Source of the DNA: Betaproteobacteria bacterium
GTDB lineage: Bacteria > Pseudomonadota > Gammaproteobacteria > Burkholderiales > Casimicrobiaceae
Length of the DNA stretch: 7,559 nt
Assembly (NCBI GenBank): GCA_025355395.1
Contig: JANXZT010000220.1
Location: 1-7,559 of the forward strand
Direction of reading: 5' to 3'
This document shows positions 6,901 to 7,559 of the stretch, piece by piece (the first letter of the stretch is position 1; each line of letters begins with the position of its first letter). The position numbers and the translations under genes are program-made. The notes under the pieces are model-generated. The model had not been told where the DNA came from and ran no database searches. It saw only the letters and a program-made list of their open reading frames with translations.

Positions 6901-7149
6901 GTCGGTGGCAAGCAGGACCAGCCTCACGCCATCGGCCAACTTGAACTCGCTGCCGATCAGAAGCTTGAGCCCGCATTCCCTGGCGGCGAGATGTCCGCGC
7001 ACCACGCCCGCCACCGAGCACTCGTCGGTGAGTGCCAGTGCGTGATAACCGAGACCGTGCGCGCGTTCCACCAACTCCTCGGGATGCGATGCACCCTGCA
7101 GGAATGAAAAATTGGAGAGGCAATGCAGCTCGGCGTAGGCGGGTAGCAT
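3952..7149 (-). CDS. dnaE2: Error-prone DNA polymerase III alpha subunit DnaE2 (ImuC), with in-frame REP-like insertion
   Basis: A 1065-residue C-family polymerase for translesion synthesis and damage-induced mutagenesis. Visible domains: N-terminal PHP domain starting YAELHCLSNFSFLQGASHPEE; polymerase core with catalytic PPDIDVDF (376-383; Asp378, Asp380) and the third Asp529 in LLKVDCLALGMLT; fingers/thumb with GVFQIESRAQ (577-586) and FPESHSASFA (722-731); helix-hairpin-helix region at about 834-890; OB fold at about 972-1050; and the family-typical C-terminus SRDFH. The family shares a PHP start like MLPAYAELHC, supporting ATG 7149, although no Shine-Dalgarno is evident. The oddity is residues about 793-829, which are encoded by REP-like repeats and include two copies of EKSSLTPLS. 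Without them the protein would be about 1028 residues, the usual size. All catalytic motifs are intact, so the protein may be active. DnaE2 normally works with ImuA and ImuB; neither is in the window, and the flanking genes are unrelated. Confidence 0.96.
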   Translation of the reverse strand: MLPAYAELHCLSNFSFLQGASHPEELVERAHGLGYHALALTDECSVAGVVRGHLAARECGLKLLIGSEFKLADGVRLVLLATDRESYGNLTQLITCGRQQAPKGEYRLRREDVVRHAGGLLALWISPPPAADDDAGALEEAQWIRDLFDNRAWLAAGLFARAEDQRRITRLMRISATTGLVVVASGDVHMHVRARRPLQDTMTAIRLGRPLAECGYALFSNGERYLRSRGRLAALYPEAWLAASVEIADRCTFSLDELRYEYPDEIVPAGATPTSHLRTLVEEGLVRRFGATGAVSADVRGLIERELALIADLNYEPYFLTVHDIVAFARREHILCQGRGSAANSAVCYALGITEVDPSRMSMLFERFISKERNEPPDIDVDFEHERREEVMQYIYRKYGRDRAALAATLITYRPKSAVRDIGKALGLDLAQVDRLAGVLGWWEGRTVAPERIREAGFDPDNPVIVRLVTLADALMGFPRHLSQHVGGFVIARGLLERMVPVENAAMADRTVIQWDKDDLDALGLLKVDCLALGMLTAIRKSLDLIGRFRGQPLRMQDIPAEDPAVYEMARRADTIGVFQIESRAQQAMLPRLNPVCFYDLVIEVAIVRPGPIQGGMVHPYLRRRQGLEPVTYPSDAVRSVLERTLGVPIFQEQVMQLAIVAAGFSPGDADQLRRSMAAWRRRGGLEKFEVRLIDGMRTRGYTEAFARQVCQQIQGFGEYAFPESHSASFALLVYISAWLKHHEPAAFCAALINAQPMGFYAPAQLVQDARRHGVEARAVDVMISAWDCTLEVGSETTFPPGTVGKRDPCFEKSSLTPLSEKSSLTPLSPLPVLRLGLRLVSGLSKIGAERIMAARGEAPFASVADLARRARLDKRDLDRLAEAGALAALAGHRHRAVWDVAGVERLPALLAESVFDESAPVLTTPTEGQDIVADYRTLGLTLQRHPLALLRSRLSRRRMITADELAHTPHGRLVRVGGLVIGRQRPDTASGVIFVTLEDETGTINVIVWRDLSDRQRRELLGSRLMGVHGTVEREGSVVHVVAGHLADLSSLLGALRSRSRDFH
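4664..4716. repeat. 27-bp-period tandem duplication inside the REP-like element
   Basis: Two 26-bp copies starting GAAAGTGGGGTCAGAG are identical and separated by one T, giving a period of 27 bp, exactly nine codons. The duplication adds EKSSLTPLS twice to DnaE2 and keeps the frame. The downstream element at 3870-3948 has only one copy per arm, so the duplication is a separate event at this site. Confidence 0.92.
4664..4775. repeat. REP-like element inserted in frame in dnaE2
   Basis: Three copies of the arm seen at 3870-3948: direct copies at 4664-4689 and 4691-4716, and an inverted copy at 4752-4775. Copies 2 and 3 are perfect inverses over 24 bp around a 35-bp loop whose sequence differs from the loop of the downstream element. 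In the dnaE2 frame the first arm gives VGSETTF, the loop gives roughly PPGTVGKRDPC, and the two other arms each give EKSSLTPLS. It separates DCTLE (788-792) from LRLGLRL (834-840), blocks I expect only a few residues apart in DnaE2 proteins. Confidence 0.93.
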
Positions 7150-7165
7150 CTAAATAGCGTTGTAA

Positions 7166-7197
7166 AAAAATGGATTTCCGCGTGCGCGGGAATGACG
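7166..7197 (-). repeat. Palindromic repeat unit with terminator-like T-run, in the dnaE2 leader
   Basis: On the minus strand this reads GTCATTCCCGCG, CA, CGCGGAAAT, then CCA and a run of seven T that continues to 7164. It is a hairpin with one C-A mismatch followed by a T-run, ending about 15 bases before the dnaE2 ATG. It belongs to the common GTCATTCCCGCG class of dispersed palindromes. It resembles an intrinsic terminator in the sense of dnaE2 transcription and could lower read-through into that gene. Confidence 0.7.
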
Positions 7198-7226
7198 AAG
7201 CAATGGGTGACGGCATGGCACCCTCT

Positions 7227-7286
7227 ATCCCTGCGGCAGTGGCGGCGCTTCACCGACATCCCTGCGGCAGTGGCGGCGCTTCACCG
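7227..7286. repeat. Two tandem copies of a 29-bp repeat, 31-bp period
   Basis: ATCCCTGCGGCAGTGGCGGC and nine further bases occur identically at 7227-7255 and 7258-7286, separated by AC. A third head, ATCCCTGCG, follows at 7289 with the same 31-bp spacing but continues into the palindromic unit. Two copies are too few and the spacers too short for a CRISPR array. Confidence 0.88.
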
Positions 7287-7316
7287 TCATCCCTGCGAAC
7301 GCAGGGATCCATTTTT
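7285..7316 (+). repeat. Palindromic repeat unit, inverted partner of the unit at 7166-7197
   Basis: The core ATCCCTGCGAACGCAGGGAT (7289-7308) is a perfect inverted repeat followed by CCATTTTT. Its reverse complement aligns with 7166-7197 at 26 of 32 positions, the differences lying mainly in the stem, several of them in pairs that keep base pairing. The two units therefore form imperfect terminal inverted repeats around about 87 bp. Confidence 0.8.
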
Positions 7317-7394
7317 GACTTTGAACCGGCCCGATTTCAATGAACTGATTCAACGAGCTGTCAAAGGGGTGGCCACCGAAGGGATCGCCTGTTA

Positions 7395-7410
7395 CCGTAT
7401 AAATATACGG
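7395..7410. promoter_or_regulatory. LexA-box-like operator palindrome
   Basis: CCGTATAAATATACGG has perfect 7-bp arms around AA. It resembles the E. coli-type SOS box (CTGT-N8-ACAG with an AT-rich centre) except for symmetric CTG to CCG and CAG to CGG changes. It overlaps the -10 of a minus-strand promoter 246 bp upstream of dnaE2, a gene class normally under LexA. The regulator's identity is inference. Confidence 0.4.
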
Positions 7411-7426
7411 CATCCAAGCAGTGCAA
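7398..7426 (-). promoter_or_regulatory. Candidate sigma70 promoter for dnaE2
   Basis: On the minus strand TTGCAC (7426-7421), a 17-base spacer and TTTATA (7403-7398) form a good sigma70 match. The -10 sits inside the palindrome at 7395-7410, so a repressor bound there would block it. The implied leader of about 240 bases would contain the repeat cluster and the terminator-like hairpin. Confidence 0.45.
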
Positions 7427-7507
7427 GCCAAGCTTCGCACCCATCAAACTTGACGCCGTGCGGCGCAGGCCCTGACACTCCACGCTGCGCCTGCCTCTCG
7501 CCTGTTC

Positions 7508-7559
7508 ATGCCCGCCATCGCCTTCGATCGGTTCTATCGCTATCCGGATCTCACGGCAT
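7508..7559 (+). CDS. Start of a probable M14-family zinc carboxypeptidase (cut by window edge)
   Basis: From ATG 7508 the plus strand reads MPAIAFDRFYRYPDLTA up to the edge. The FDRFYRYPDLT block resembles the N-terminus of bacterial M14 metallocarboxypeptidases, which often begin with a YYRYDEL-type motif just before the peptidase domain. No catalytic residue is in view and no clear Shine-Dalgarno precedes the ATG, so this rests on 17 residues. The gene would be divergent from dnaE2, which explains why no imuB lies directly upstream. Confidence 0.4.
   Translation, partial: MPAIAFDRFYRYPDLTA

Noticed and set aside
3952..7149. Replicative DNA polymerase III alpha subunit DnaE1
   Set aside because: Length, the YAELHCLSNFSFLQGASHPEE start and the SRDFH end match DnaE2; the roughly 1160-residue DnaE1 has a different N- and C-terminus.
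7227..7308. CRISPR array
   Set aside because: Only two full repeats with 2-bp spacing and a third partial head; no spacers and no cas genes.
7225..7440. Minus-strand 71-codon frame containing WIPAFAGMTV, and a nearby 100-codon frame with VIPAHAEIHFF
   Set aside because: These peptides are translations of the common palindromic repeats, a known source of spurious proteins; the first frame also starts upstream of the candidate promoter.

Overview
This GC-rich window has the look of a proteobacterial chromosome, probably Beta- or Gammaproteobacteria. That placement is an inference from gene content (a DnaE2-type error-prone polymerase, an ArsS-type radical SAM protein, a TVP38/flavoprotein pair) and from GTCATTCCCGCG-type palindromic repeats. 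No rRNA or marker gene is present to place it more precisely. Almost everything is encoded on the minus strand, so transcription runs from high to low coordinates.

Layout in order of minus-strand transcription. At the right edge (7508-7559) a gene appears to begin on the plus strand; its first 17 codons resemble the start of an M14 zinc carboxypeptidase. The roughly 350-base divergent region (7150-7507) has no convincing gene. It holds a sigma70-like minus-strand promoter overlapping a LexA-box-like palindrome, two 31-bp tandem repeats and two inverted palindromic units that together resemble a small miniature element. Next comes dnaE2 (7149-3952), an error-prone DNA polymerase III alpha subunit with intact catalytic aspartates. 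Its linker before the helix-hairpin-helix region carries an in-frame insertion of about 37 codons made of a REP-like inverted-repeat element. A second copy of that element starts 3 bp after the dnaE2 stop codon (3870-3948).

After a 220-bp gap comes a tightly packed minus-strand operon: a flavoprotein disulfide reductase of the mercuric reductase/dihydrolipoamide dehydrogenase superfamily (3731-2304), a TVP38/TMEM64 (SNARE-associated/DedA-like) membrane protein (2307-1570), an atypical metallophosphoesterase (1570-668), and the radical SAM protein ArsS (702 to beyond the left edge). These genes overlap by 4, 1 and 35 bp, which suggests translational coupling. The ArsS family makes the carbon-arsenic bond of arsenosugar precursors, so the operon is best read as an arsenosugar/organoarsenical module with a redox enzyme and a membrane protein attached. 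An arsM methyltransferase would be expected outside the window.

The most unusual item is the REP-like element that has become coding sequence inside dnaE2. Its core is open in five of six reading frames, and its tandem duplication has a period of 27 bp (9 codons), so it can expand without breaking the frame.
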